Shown here in pieces: positions 21,575 through 33,142 of a stretch of 64,000 bases of DNA; the first letter of the stretch is position 1; each line of letters begins with the position of its first letter. A program made the translations under genes and the position numbers. The notes under the pieces were generated by a model, which did not search any database, was not told the origin of the DNA, and worked only from the letters and a program-made list of their open reading frames with translations. This DNA comes from Cyanodermella asteris (Eukaryota; Ascomycota; Lecanoromycetes; Ostropales; Stictidaceae), in NCBI GenBank assembly GCA_900618795.1, contig UYJD01000012.1, positions 212,855 to 276,854 of the forward strand. Reading direction: 5' to 3'.

Positions 21575-24012
21575 TGCGATGCAGCAATGGGACGTCGAAC
21601 CTGGTCTGAACCGGGCAAGGTAAGCGAGAAGAATTTTCTGCGCGGGAACAGTCCCAGCCAGATGGAGAAAAGTACAGCACGTCGAGAACAACCACGGAGT
21701 CGCGTCCGTGACGAGTGTATGATCGATAGGACGACAGCGAAGCGTTTCTTGTGCTTTGCAGTTCAGCTTCCCCATTATTGCTCACACCGTTCGTAGTGTT
21801 GCAGCTTTGTCGCAACGGTCCGCTCGTAGGGCAAGGAAAGGAGCAGCTGTCAAGTCGTGTCAAAGGCCGGACTGGAGCTGCAACGTTGCAGTGGACGAGT
21901 ACTAGTAGTCACAAGCGTGTCGAAGTGCGGCCGTGACAAGCAGCGCCACGCCGACAGGAAAGACTGTTGGAGGGATTGCGCCTTTCTGCACACCTCGGTC
22001 GGCTTATTACGTCCTCGCAACGTTCCGACGCCACTTTGCGTTCCTCCATCTGCAGCAGAATCGTTGGATGCTCCGATGTCAGCGCCGTCTTGCCGGCGTG
22101 CAGGAAGGATGAATGGCTTCGTGCCGCCCGCCTCCCGCAGCCGCAACCGTTGTGCCAAGAACGCCCTCGACAACCTTCTTGTTCTTCTTCTTCTTTTCCT
22201 CTCTTCATCTGCCCTTGTGTACCTATGTACAGTCCTCTCGTCATATGATACCTTCCATCTCCGCATTGCCACTCTGCCGGGCGGAATAGCTGCAACGCTT
22301 GCATCCTGTTTCGCCGGCTTCGTCTTGTCCATAGCGTGGTAGGCCCCGCCGCTATTCCTCTCTCGACAATGTTTGATGACTGGATCAAGTTACAGAGGAC
22401 GGCGACGACTCGCCGGCGCGTTCACTGTTGCATGCTCGTGGCAGTATTGTTCCGGCAGATCCATTTGCGGGGCCTTTCGAAGCGATGCTACGTTACCTTT
22501 CACTTCTCAGGCCATTCCGAGAAAACCTAACTTTGCGACAGGCGGTCCCATCCTATCGGGCGCACCGTCCTGCTTTTCCTCGCCCGTATAGGGCATGACT
22601 TCCCAGCCTTCTCGCTGGTCAGCAGCTCCCGACTTTTAGTTGATGACTCCGAAGCCTCTCGCATGGCCCTCTCTGCGTTGGGAAACGTCAAATTTGGTTG
22701 CGTGGTTTGCAGAGCTATTTCCATGCATGAGCTGATTTCTCCGCGGAATTCTCACTGCGAAAATTTTGCATGATTCGTTAGTTGAGACCGCTCGACCAAT
22801 GCTTCGATCACGCTCGCAAACATGCAAATGCCATCAGGCAACGTACAGAATGTCGAGACCACTGGGACCAGCTCGTGGGAGCCGCCTCCAACGACGGCTA
22901 TGCAACAAGCCAAGTCTTGGCAACCCACATTCAGCGGAGTGAGCAAAATGATCCTCCCAATGACAGGCGACTCGGCCGAAATGAAGTATCCTGCAACTTT
23001 CGTCTGTGCAAGCTTTCATCTCGCATCGGCAGACCAGTCAAGATGAAATGTTTGTGAATGTGGCTTAGAAACGTGACCTGGCACATGTAAAACGGACGTG
23101 AATCTGAATGTCTGGCTCAGATCAACCGAGGAACGATTGCACCATATTGACGATATTTCTTTTTCATTCACGTTTTCTCTTCACCTAGCAAACTCAAACG
23201 TAGATGTGAAATTCGTAAAAATCGGTGGATGTGCGCCTTTGTACTCATGACAGCTGGAATGGCAAGTTACCCCACGAAGCATTACAACGGCGATTTGGTG
23301 AGTGAAGTGGTGCTGCGCATGTCAGCGCAAGCGAACAGGGAGCCGTGAAGGAACAGTTTGAAACATGAGACTTCACGAAGCACATGGCAAACATTGGCAA
23401 TATGCCGAAAACGAGGAAAACCTCGCCAGATTACTGATAGTACCTTCTTCTTCACTCCAAAGCTTCCATCTCACATTTGTTTGTTGAAGCAAAGAACTAG
23501 TCAGGTCTGTCCTTGAAGCGAAATGAAACAACAGAATGCGGAGATCGGCCTTTATGTCTGTCTCTTCACATCGCGACTGAATTGACTTTTAGACCTTACT
23601 TCGCTATCAAAACACCGTGACGCCCAGCGTGACTGCCTATATCAGAGCATCATGACCTCCCCTCAAACTCGTCTCCACAAAATCCGCATCGTGTCTGATC
23701 ACAATCAGCAAAGATCACATCCATTCTGTGAATTTTCCACGCCATCAGCGACCCGTCTCGCCGTCCCAGGACGAGTTTTCTCTCTTCAAGCAAACCATCA
23801 GAATGTCAGACTCGCCAGATCCATCACCAGTCAACCTCTTCATCCTCGGCCCGGCCAAGAATCCTGGGAGACGCGACCGCGTCTGCGAGGCCCAAGACCT
23901 TTTTCCTCTTCCACCTCATTCCCATCTGCCTCCGGCCTGGTCCCCCTTCGGGCTCCAGTGCGTAGATTGAGCGTCGATCGAAATCGTAATCGTAATCGTA
24001 ATCGTAATCGAC
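21575..24012. other. Gene-poor region
   Basis: About 2.4 kb without a supported gene. Open frames at 21857-22342 (+) and 21909-22388 (-) overlap each other and have no family resemblance. A + strand ATG at 23652 opens a basic frame through the hexanucleotide repeat near 24000, which I do not accept as a protein. The stretch may hold the promoter of the doubtful gene at 24013. Confidence 0.45.
23982..24010. repeat. TAATCG hexanucleotide repeat
   Basis: About five tandem copies of a six-base unit (AATCGT/TAATCG) lie immediately before the ATG at 24013. Read in one frame they give an alternating Asn-Arg run, which explains a spurious open frame here. Confidence 0.85.
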
Positions 24013-25027
24013 ATGCCTGCCGGCCGGCCGTCCACGAGTATGCGTACCATTGGAGTACGACGAACGCGAAAAAAAAACCGGGCCCGCATGATCGAATTTT
24101 CGGGGGGGCAGGGGGTCATCGTGCCCGGAGACAAACCTGAGTCGTCTCCACACCTGACCGCTTTCCTGACGGATCTCCGCTCCGGATGTTGCGTTTGCAA
24201 GACCAAGTTTGTCGAAGAAGAGAAGAACAAACAAGGAGCAGGACGAAGAAAGAGGAGCAAAGATGCAGCGTCAGAGCAGGAGGAGCGGGAGCAGGAGCGG
24301 GAGCAAGAGGACGAGGCCGAGACAGAAATGCACACCCCACCAGCCAACAAGACGCAAAAGGAAATCGTCAGCCCAACCGCTAGAAGTAAAAAACGACGAA
24401 AGCCCGCCGCCACCCAAATTCAAATCCACCCTCGCCCTACGCCGGCGGAAACCGGCAATCCCTGGAACCTCCACCAGCCCACCCTCCGTCCCCTAATCCA
24501 CAGCACCAACCCATGGAGGAGATTGGGCAAAACGCGTGAGAAGAAGGCAACACGTCGTCTGGAGATTCGCTGGCACCAAAATGTTACACTGGACGACGGA
24601 GACTCGGACGCTCGGGATGCGGAGCGGGTACGCCGGATGGCGGCTGCGGTTGCTGAATCGTTGAGGACGCGAGGATTTGCGGGGGAATGTAGGGGGAGTT
24701 TCGGGATGCTCGTCGAAGTCTTTGAGAAGCCTGGTTTGGCGCTTTGCGGCTAAGAAGGGTGGTTCGGGTGCTGGGGATGAGATTTTGGAAAGTTGCAGGG
24801 AGACTGTGTATAGGTTGATAGAACTGGCGGAGAACGTGCCTGGGCTCGATATGGATGTGGAGTTTTTGAGGTACGGGATGGCGGATCGGTGGTTGATGAT
24901 GAAGAGTTTGGATAGGGGGCCTGAGAGGAAGCGTAAGCATGTTGAGATTGAGAGTGAAGACGAAGACATGGTTTTTAGGGACAGGCCCGCAGCGAATCAG
25001 GTATTCATAGTCTGCAACCTGATTTAA
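24013..25027 (+). CDS. Hypothetical gene with an apparent frame break
   Basis: I do not recognise a family. The frame 24013-24753 (246 codons) is rich in Lys, Arg and Glu: basic N-terminus, then KFVEEEKNKQGAGRRKRSKD and a QEEREQEREQED run, then a segment ERVRRMAAAVAESLRTRGF that looks like an ordered helix. A second frame, open through 24677-25027, continues with ESCRETVYRLIELAENVPGL and VEFLRYGMADRWLM before an acidic end, and also looks protein-like. The two overlap near 24700-24753 in different frames. No intron of credible length (40 bp or more) joins them, so either one base is wrong or lost, or the gene is decayed. Both ends of the model are uncertain. The gene is convergent with the large gene ending at 25343. 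Confidence 0.35.
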
Positions 25028-25342
25028 GTTGGGAGAGCGGGATTGAATAGCACCCAGGAATCAAGTCAATTCCGGCTGTTGAGAAATTAGTTTATTCCAT
25101 TTGCGACATCCTTGTCGCGAGTCCATTAATTAAGCATGACCACCTCAGTTTGAAAAACATGTGTTCCTTCGGCGCCAGCCCCCAGGGCACGCCCAAAAGC
25201 ATATTTTGCGCTCCAGACAAGGGCCAAATACCCAAAAATTACTCCCGTTTCATTTGCGCCAAAATCAAGATTCAAATACCCACACCCATGCATTGTATCT
25301 CCTTTGCGGTATCGAAGTAGAAATTAACGTCGCTGAAATGCA
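25028..25342. other. Short intergenic region
   Basis: About 315 bp, somewhat AT-richer than the flanks, between two convergent gene ends. Nothing else is visible. Confidence 0.5.
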
Positions 25343-28300
25343 TCAATCTCTCTTGAAATCCCCGTTCTCGTTCAGGAACGTCCTTGCGTCCGGATCGCCT
25401 GCATCCGCGGCAAACTCCATCCAGTGGAGCGCAATCGCAAAGATGGCAGGCTCCAGCCCGCCACTCGCGACACTGCTTCCTGCGGTTGTATTCTCCATGT
25501 CCACATCCATGGCGTCGTAACGGCTCCCATTACCGCTGTGCTTCCCTTCGCCGTTGTTAGCGGCACCAGGATACGGCACATTCCGGAAGATTGTAGAAGG
25601 TTTGCTGAGTGGAAGTGTCACGCGCTTGACAATTTCAGGCTTGGTCAGGTAGAAGAGACCGAGCTCTCGAGCAGCGGTGGAGTCGCCCTCGAGTGCGGCA
25701 AGCGCATACAGACGTGCAGCGTCGTTGAGAGTGGTAGCGTCGAGCTCAGTGCTGGTCATCTTGCCCCTGTAGACCTTTGCGCCCTGGATGCCGTAGCTTG
25801 TTTCTTCGCCACTAAGTCGCGGACTGTTGCCTCTGCTCTCATTCCTGATTGGCTCACGAGTGTCTCGCTCATAGTGATGAGCAAGAATCTGACCAGCTCG
25901 ATCCACCATTCCAGCTGTCAGTGCCGACTTGAGTTGCATCGCAGCCAGTCCAAACATCCAAAACGCTGTTCCTTGTGGCGTCGCGTCGAGAATAGTTGCA
26001 GGCACAAATGCAGCGATGAATTGCAGGTCACGAAATAGATCAGCCGGGTAGAATCGGCGGTCCATAAGCAGGGCCTGGATGAATGTCATGATGTGGGGTG
26101 CGGCGAGCCAGTCACTGCTGCCCGGAGAGCCCGTCGGCCGGTGGATGATGGTAGAGTAACGATTGTATTTCGAGGTCGAGGTCCGGCTGTCGTCCATACT
26201 TAGTGTCTTGCTGAGCATTCTTCGTTCCTCACAATTGGCTGTGACCTCTTGAAGTCGAGTCAGACCCGTTCGAGGGACGGTAGAGGTTGAGAAGTCGTCA
26301 GGGAACGGCCACTGAGCGACAGAGCCGTGGGTTTTGGGATTGGCGACCTGGGGTGCAACAGCTGCAAGACGAACCAACTCGTACAGAGACTCCAGCTTGT
26401 TATGCGGATCCATGCTCAGACGAAGCTTCAGAAGTAACGTATCGTAAGCATCCTCGTACGGGAAGCGGCCCGAAGTCTCTGGCTGTTGATCGGCCGATAC
26501 ATCTTCCGAATCATCATTGTTTGTATCTGTATTTTGCTCTGAAATGCAAGTTGGCTCCTGGCCACTTCTAGACTCTGAAGTCGTGGGAGATACAAGCTTC
26601 GTCAAGTCAGGACTGCTCTTGCTGGCGATGGTGAGACGGACATCGCCAAGAGTTGGTATTTCCCCTCTGACCCAGTTGTCAGTCTCGGACCCGGTAGCCC
26701 ACAGAACTGTGCCCAAATCGCTGAGGAGAAAGCTAGTCACCGTTCGCCTCAATTCGTCTAAGAACTTCCGCTGGCGTGGAGATAATTGTTCTTTGCCAGA
26801 GGAGACGGTATTTGGGGAGATGGGGCTCGGAGGCAAGGGCCAGGTCGCATAAAGCCCCAATGAGTTCTCTGGCGAAGGTTGCATTTGTTTTTGCGTATAA
26901 GTGTTGAATTTGATTGGCGAATCGAGGATGCTGGGCTGCTGTGTAGCTGTTCTCAGAGTATTTGGTGCCGTTACGCTATCTCTCATGTTGCTCGGATGGC
27001 GTGAATGTGGCGGGCTCAGCGCGAAAGGGAAGATTCGACTTGAGCCCGACCCCACCGAACCGTCCACGGTGCTATTTGAATAGCTCTGGCCGGCTTTTGG
27101 GCTGCTATAATTGGTGTCCAGGCCCAAAGAGATGTTCTTGCTGCGGATGCCACCAAATTCTGCTCTCTCCCGCGTGAAGAGGATGCTGCTCCACAAGCTA
27201 GGACTTGCCACCGCCGTCTCACCAACCAGGCGGTCCACAGCACGGCTAATCTCCAAGCAAAACCGCTGGATGCGCTCCTCACCTTGACAAAAGTTCTCTA
27301 TACTTTCTTTGACCAGCCATTGTTCCGTAGATTCGGCTTGTTGATCACTGAGCTTGCTCCTCCCTCCGCGATCCTTCCCAGCGCTGAGCTCGGACAAAGC
27401 CTTTGCCTCTGCACGCTCGGGTCCGAAGACCTTGAATTTCTTGCGCGCCCAAGCACCAATCCCTTGCTGTTTGGCGTTGTTGATTTGACGGTTACCCATG
27501 GCAGCCAAAGCTCGAGCCACCAACGCGGCCTCTTCGTAGATTTTGGAATGGCGCACGTCGCTGAACCACATCTTATCACGCAGAGTGCGTCTTATTGTAG
27601 CTAAAGAGGCAAGCCTGGTCTCAAGTATACGCGAACGGCGAACCAGACTTGAGAGCCATTCATGATACATGCTACTTAGCATTTCATACACCTGGTTTCT
27701 GGCGTGAACAGAAGCTGACAACTGCACGAGAACAGAGTGCGTCTGAGCTGGAGAGCAGTCGATCATTGTGAAGGCACGATGCCAAGTGTGCGCGGTTTGG
27801 AAATCAAGACGGCCCTGGGATTCAGCGGCCTTGTCTTTGACGAGCATTATCAGGCAATCGGTGACCGACATGCCCGACTCCGCGGATCGTGGTGCAAATG
27901 ACGGCTCGACGGCTAGAGCAACGAGACAGGATTCCAACATTTCGTATAAAGATGTTGGGCGGTCCAATGAATCGACTTCTATTGCCCACGGAGGTTGAAA
28001 GTCGCCGTGTAACTCGGGGCTATCTGTAGGTTGCGAAGCGGCGAGTGATATCCGGCCGCCCTCGACAAAGAACAGAGCACCAGCGGCATCTGGACCCTTT
28101 CTGATTTGTTGCATCTCCGGACTTGCGGCGATACCCTGCAACTCTCGCGCTAGAGCAATGTATTGCGAATCATCGCCAGGTAGGTCCTTGGGAGTGAGGG
28201 GTTGAGGATGCACATCGTTGATTGTAAAGTTTGCAGTCTCCGAGGATGCGACTGGGTTGCTGAAGAATGTATCGCTAGTGATTGACGTGCTGCTTGTGCT

Positions 28301-30244
28301 GGGCGCCAGCGACGAAGCTGTTCCAGCCATTGGTGTGATCGTGCCCGCAGATGTAGCAGCAGATGCAGAAAATGACATGCCGAACGTGCGGCCGAAGAAG
28401 GATGAGGGGGCTGGTTCGGGTGCGCTGTTGATATTGGGGAAGAGCGCACCGCAGATTGCGAGTATGTCGCTTCGTCGAAGCATGAGAAAACTTGGCATAA
28501 CAGCGGCCGGTATTCCATCCTCATTCGCTTCCAGTTCATGTCGAGATGGCTCGAAAAAGCTGATGAGTTTCCGGGCCAATTCCGTCATGCGCTGGGATAG
28601 TACGGTCTGGGATGAACTGAGTGCTGCGGCTATTATCTTCTGAAGGCGGTGGGAGATGCCTCGCAACAGCTTCTGTCTCACGGCAACATTGATGTAGTGC
28701 TTGGGAAGAAGGTCCAACAGCTCCGGACATGACAGGGCCTCGGAAAGAAATGCTTGGCAGTACCAGACGAGCACAAAGTATCCCTGGGCCTTCTGTCTCC
28801 GGTCGCTCTCGGGAATACGAGACAATGTAGCGCGAATAAGCTCAAGGCACGCACTAGGCATGAACGCACGCTCGCTCCGGGATAGAAGCTCTAGCAGCTG
28901 GAGGACCGCGTTGTCGATGAATCTTGGCTCGTCCGCGGCCATTCGAAACCTCCGCGCATCCTCCGATTCACCTTCGTGGTACGGAGCAGACTGGGGGTCG
29001 GTGATGAAGACTCCGTTCTGGATCCATTCCAGCAAAAGCATCTCAACCTGAGGACGCAGCTTCCAGGACTCCTGAATGGCGAACTCGTTCAAGACGGCCA
29101 CGCAGAAATTATCCGCCCCAGGCGCACTCTTGGATATCAATTTCGCGCAGACCGCGGACCAAGCCAGACAACGGCGGCGACGTTCCAAAGCATTGACTTC
29201 TCCCTGGCAATCCCAGACGCCGTGAACTAGAAGCTGCAGCGGATCCCGGCGAAGATCACTAATGTTTTCGAAGGCGTCCGTTTTGATTGAGAATCTCGAC
29301 GGAGGCCGTGACATGTGTGGCAGCGGGCTGCCTTTTGACGGATGGATGAGATCTGGCTCACTGCCAGCAGATGAGCGATGAAGGCGAGACAGATAGTTGA
29401 GATGTGCGTGGGGAAGACTAGCAATTCGATCAGCTAAAAAGGAATCATCAGTGCGAATGTTGTTCAACATGGACAACAATGAGTCTTCGGTGTCTTGCGA
29501 AATATGTGAGGTCCATGACGAAGCATTGTTCAGGAACGGGGTTTCCTCGTCCTGTCCAAGAGGGGTGTCCACAGGGTCCGTCTGGATCGCCTTATCCTCA
29601 GCCTCGGAGTACAGGGACGAAAACGTAGTGGGTCGGTCCTTGTGAAGGCATTCCACCAACTGGCGAGAACGGTGATGCAGGGCAGGAATGGCTCGTTTCT
29701 GGCTGCCAGCCTGTCGGAGCCTAGCATGGACCTTGCGCCTGAGGGCGAAACATCTCTGTGCCTCATCGCGGTTTCGACGGAACGTCTCCAATAGGGAATC
29801 GATGTTCATGGGGAAGGGTGGGGCGGTGCTTTGCGTGGGTGTTTCCTGACCATCGAAATCATAGGCTCCATCAGTCGGGGAACGAGGTTCCTGATCGGCT
29901 GCATTCGCTGGAGTGGGGATTGCCATCTGGTCAACATTCATGCGACCCTGTTCACAAAGGCTCCGCGCTTGTCCAGTCTCGCCATCGTCCTCCTTGTGGT
30001 TGTTCTCTCCAATCGCAGCACTGCTCTGTTCCGACTGGTTCGCGTTTTGGTCATCAGCGGTAGACGTGGTTTCGTGGCCAGTAGACACCAACGGCTCGGT
30101 CTCTGCAACTCGTTCCTGTTCCTTGGGAGCCTCCACGGAACTCTCCGATGGCTCGTGGCGATGGTCCTGGCCATCCCGATCTTCTCGTTCCGAAGGTGAC
30201 GGAGGCAGGGGTATCCAAGCTTCTTCCGGGAATACGATGTTCAT
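25343..30244 (-). CDS. Large conserved-looking protein with C-terminal Sel1-like repeats
   Basis: Single 4.9 kb exon, 1633 aa; I cannot assign a gene name. The first 330 residues are acidic, Ser/Thr/Pro-rich and disordered. A helical region begins near 345 (LLVHGVWDCQGEVNALERRR). It includes the well-ordered stretch YFVLVWYCQAFLSEALSCPE followed by VAVRQKLLRGISHRLQKII. Ser-rich linkers separate it from a second helical part near 830-1060 (NQVYEMLSSMYHEWLSSLV). The C-terminus from about 1380 contains tandem helix pairs of Sel1/TPR type (AARLYALAALEGDSTAAREL and later ALHWMEFAADAGDPDARTF), usually protein-binding scaffolds. The ATG at 30244 is the first ATG in the frame; the frame stays open about 70 codons upstream without one, so an upstream start by splicing is possible. 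A cytosolic scaffold role is inference. Confidence 0.8.
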   Translation of the reverse strand: MNIVFPEEAWIPLPPSPSEREDRDGQDHRHEPSESSVEAPKEQERVAETEPLVSTGHETTSTADDQNANQSEQSSAAIGENNHKEDDGETGQARSLCEQGRMNVDQMAIPTPANAADQEPRSPTDGAYDFDGQETPTQSTAPPFPMNIDSLLETFRRNRDEAQRCFALRRKVHARLRQAGSQKRAIPALHHRSRQLVECLHKDRPTTFSSLYSEAEDKAIQTDPVDTPLGQDEETPFLNNASSWTSHISQDTEDSLLSMLNNIRTDDSFLADRIASLPHAHLNYLSRLHRSSAGSEPDLIHPSKGSPLPHMSRPPSRFSIKTDAFENISDLRRDPLQLLVHGVWDCQGEVNALERRRRCLAWSAVCAKLISKSAPGADNFCVAVLNEFAIQESWKLRPQVEMLLLEWIQNGVFITDPQSAPYHEGESEDARRFRMAADEPRFIDNAVLQLLELLSRSERAFMPSACLELIRATLSRIPESDRRQKAQGYFVLVWYCQAFLSEALSCPELLDLLPKHYINVAVRQKLLRGISHRLQKIIAAALSSSQTVLSQRMTELARKLISFFEPSRHELEANEDGIPAAVMPSFLMLRRSDILAICGALFPNINSAPEPAPSSFFGRTFGMSFSASAATSAGTITPMAGTASSLAPSTSSTSITSDTFFSNPVASSETANFTINDVHPQPLTPKDLPGDDSQYIALARELQGIAASPEMQQIRKGPDAAGALFFVEGGRISLAASQPTDSPELHGDFQPPWAIEVDSLDRPTSLYEMLESCLVALAVEPSFAPRSAESGMSVTDCLIMLVKDKAAESQGRLDFQTAHTWHRAFTMIDCSPAQTHSVLVQLSASVHARNQVYEMLSSMYHEWLSSLVRRSRILETRLASLATIRRTLRDKMWFSDVRHSKIYEEAALVARALAAMGNRQINNAKQQGIGAWARKKFKVFGPERAEAKALSELSAGKDRGGRSKLSDQQAESTEQWLVKESIENFCQGEERIQRFCLEISRAVDRLVGETAVASPSLWSSILFTRERAEFGGIRSKNISLGLDTNYSSPKAGQSYSNSTVDGSVGSGSSRIFPFALSPPHSRHPSNMRDSVTAPNTLRTATQQPSILDSPIKFNTYTQKQMQPSPENSLGLYATWPLPPSPISPNTVSSGKEQLSPRQRKFLDELRRTVTSFLLSDLGTVLWATGSETDNWVRGEIPTLGDVRLTIASKSSPDLTKLVSPTTSESRSGQEPTCISEQNTDTNNDDSEDVSADQQPETSGRFPYEDAYDTLLLKLRLSMDPHNKLESLYELVRLAAVAPQVANPKTHGSVAQWPFPDDFSTSTVPRTGLTRLQEVTANCEERRMLSKTLSMDDSRTSTSKYNRYSTIIHRPTGSPGSSDWLAAPHIMTFIQALLMDRRFYPADLFRDLQFIAAFVPATILDATPQGTAFWMFGLAAMQLKSALTAGMVDRAGQILAHHYERDTREPIRNESRGNSPRLSGEETSYGIQGAKVYRGKMTSTELDATTLNDAARLYALAALEGDSTAARELGLFYLTKPEIVKRVTLPLSKPSTIFRNVPYPGAANNGEGKHSGNGSRYDAMDVDMENTTAGSSVASGGLEPAIFAIALHWMEFAADAGDPDARTFLNENGDFKRD

Positions 30245-32399
30245 CTTTTCGTGGTCCGATGGGGGCGAGGAAAGCGGCGGATCGAATGTCAGAGGAATGA
30301 CCGTGGTAGCGATGGCTGAGAATGAGATTAGGGACGTCAGAGGTGTCGGAGAGGGAGTGACATACAGGACATGCTTCTGGTTGGGCCGTGAAGGGCATGG
30401 CGCGTGTCCATGCCCTAGCAGACTGGCAAAAGGTGTGCGCAGCTAAGTGGAGAGTGACGGTCGCAACAACATGGACTGCGATGTTGCTGGACAGGTCGTT
30501 CGCTGGAATGCAAGAGGGCGGATGCGCTGGAGCTACTTCACCTGGACGGGCATGGTCGGACGGGTCATGTGCAGCATCGGTCGGGGTGCAGCTCCGCCGT
30601 GTCGGTGCGCAAGTAGATAGCGAAGTACGTGAGTAGTTCAAGAAGTCGACACACTGGAAGGACCGCGCAAGGTGAGAATCGCTACGCCGTGCGCGAGGTG
30701 AAGGAGGAAGAGCCGCTGCGACAGATGCGCTGGTGCGCAGTGGGCGAGATGGGCTTCGTTGTCGGCGGCGGAGCTGGAAGTGTCTCGTCTTGTCCGGTCT
30801 TGCTTGATCACCTGCAGTCGCCGACTCTGACATGTCCCGGGCCGCGCTAGACTGCATGCAGTTTGGAGTCGCCAGCACCATCGACTCCGACCACCACACG
30901 CTCCAGCTCATCCTGCCAGCATACTGTACTCGCATAGTAGTCGCGCCAGCTAGCCTCGACGAGCCCACTCGAGACATGGCACCTATCAGACCGAAGCACT
31001 CTGCGCCCGCCGCCGTCCTGCGCCCCGCCACCGTCTCCCATTGGTGCGTCCAACGATCGCAGCCCACTTTGCGCCATCAGTCCAGTCTTTTCACTTTCGA
31101 CTCCAGCTCACCACCTCTCTGCCTGTGCTGTTCGTTCTCCCACCCGTTCCTTCCGTACCGCTGGACCTTCTCATCCTCAGCTATCGAGGCATCCCGGCTA
31201 TCCATCCGCGGTTCCGCCGGGCTCTTCCCGCCCCCGCCATATGACCACGCATATCATCTACCTGTACGTATACAGGGGCCAGTGAAGGTCAAGCCTCGAG
31301 CGTCAAGCGTCTCCGAATCTCATGCAGATAATTGGTGCATGATCTTGCATTTGGAGGGCTTCTCACAACGAGTGCTGCCTGGTCCAGCCTCTGCTCCCTT
31401 GGCCCCACACACATTCGAACTTCCCGGGATGTTTGCCCTGTACACCGGCCACCGGTCCGCACCAGCTAGTGTTTCAACTCTGGAACCGTTGCAGATTTGG
31501 CATAAGCGTCTCAAACACAGGCTCGTGACTGTCAGCCATGCGCCGACTTCGTATCCTGTCCGTGTTGTACGTACTGCATCCGATTGTAGATGTAGACACT
31601 TCGAGCACCTAGAGTGATTCAAGCGATTACTCGATTTCTGGCAATGATGCTGGACACAGATCTGACCTCTCTCAACCGATTCGAACAATTCAGCATCACT
31701 TTCAATGGACTGCCTGGTTTTGGAGCACGAGCTTCAAGTTCCACTTTCACAAGTCCATGCTGCCAATAATTGGCCACTTCCCGCCACTGCGCTATCCGTT
31801 AGTCTCAGGAGTCTGATGATCAGGAGCCATGCATTGCCAACTCATCAACGCTGCTGACCCTTGCTGTTACGCCAAACGATTACTTCCCCTGCCGCATCTC
31901 GACTGCAAGTACGTTCATTCAAGCCAGTTTTCTCTAAAGTCGAGGGGTGAAAAGGTCTCCATTGGAGCCACCGTAGCCACGCGTGAAACTGCTTGGCTGC
32001 TTCACTTGCCTACGCACCGGTGAGTGGATCTCTTGGTATATTACCTGCTTGGTAGGTCTGCTGCCTGAGTGATGGTGAGGTGTACGAGCTGCATGGTCGT
32101 TCATCGCATTTCCTACTCGGGGCGAACTGCCAGGAGTCACTGCGCATGTACCTGATTTGCGCACTCTGGCCACTCCCACCGAAACAACGTTTGTGTTTGC
32201 ATGTTCAAGTAGAGAGCCAAGCTACCTGCCAAAATTCTCACCGACGCGGCTTTTTAGATTATCTGACGATGACGATGGTCCTGCCTGCGCGGATAGCAAT
32301 TAAGGTTTCTTTATTCAAAGATATTGTTCGAATTTGACCAGAGCCGACTGCGGCGACCCCGCTGTGGGGACTGGCGGCAACTCAAGGGCACAAAGGCTC

Positions 32400-33100
32400 A
32401 AGTCGTCAAATGATCATAAACCTATTTTATTAGATTGTCACCTCTCGTTACCAAATTGTAAATGTCAGTCGTCGAATTTCGTCGAGCGAAAGCTGTTTCT
32501 TGTGGAATACCCTTGAATCCTTCTGGAAGAAGCACAGACCTTCCGCGATCCCGCCCGCACCACGGCCGGAATTACGGGAATTGTGGTTGAGAACGTCCCA
32601 TCAGCTTTTCATCCCACCACGTTCCGCGATGATTGGCTCATGCCCGTGTATAGAGGAGAGCGGTCTCTCAACGGCGTTGACGAGGCATCTGTAACGCGGG
32701 CACGGGTTGGTTGNNNNNNNNNNNNNNNNNNNNNNNNNCCCCCTATGTCCGTGACAGCATCGTTGTAATAACTCCAGTTGCCTCCCTCTTTAGTGCTAGC
32801 GCGCTCGCCGCCCTCCATTACCTCTAGAGCGTAGTTACTCCTCATATACCTGCAAAGGGCATCCTTCTGCCTCTCCTCGCTGTTACGAACCGCTACTGAG
32901 CTTATCGATGAATCCAAGCTATCTATCACGTCGAATCCTCGATCAGTGCTAAGCGGTACATCGATATGTGTAATGACAAGCGGGTTCAGCGTGACTTAGT
33001 ATTCCTCACGCGCAATGCAGCCAACCAATCCTAGCCATCGATCCAGCTGATCTTATTACGTTCTTGAGCTCAATAGAATAAACCAGCGGACTTTCCTATA
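32400..33100. repeat. Repeat-like stretch around the second gap, family unknown
   Basis: This part is AT-richer than its surroundings, holds a gap of 25 N at 32714-32738 and reads, on the - strand right of the gap, as a Ser/Glu-rich peptide-like segment without a start. A gap at such a place often marks an unresolved repeat. I recognise no transposon family, terminal repeats or target duplication, so this is a weak call. Confidence 0.25.
32714..32738. other. Assembly gap (25 N)
   Basis: Twenty-five undetermined bases. The true length may differ from the number of Ns. Confidence 0.9.
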
Positions 33101-33142
33101 AGACATGCTTGTTCTCGCCCTGATCATTGTTTCCACAGTTCT

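Larger units (their letters stand above)
30245..33142. other. Gene-free region with second assembly gap
   Basis: About 2.9 kb. Many overlapping frames exist on both strands but none has domain character, and the longest antisense frame (30054-31067) overlaps the start of the large gene. The right half (from about 32300) changes composition, becomes AT-richer and contains a 25 N gap. Confidence 0.45.

Noticed and set aside
21857-22388. Overlapping frames on both strands, one with a hydrophobic segment
   Set aside because: Each is the shadow of the other, with no homologue recognised and no intron structure.
30054-31067. Antisense-overlapping frame of 337 codons at the start of the large gene
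   Set aside because: It overlaps the real coding start in another frame, is Arg/Ser-rich and has no domain.
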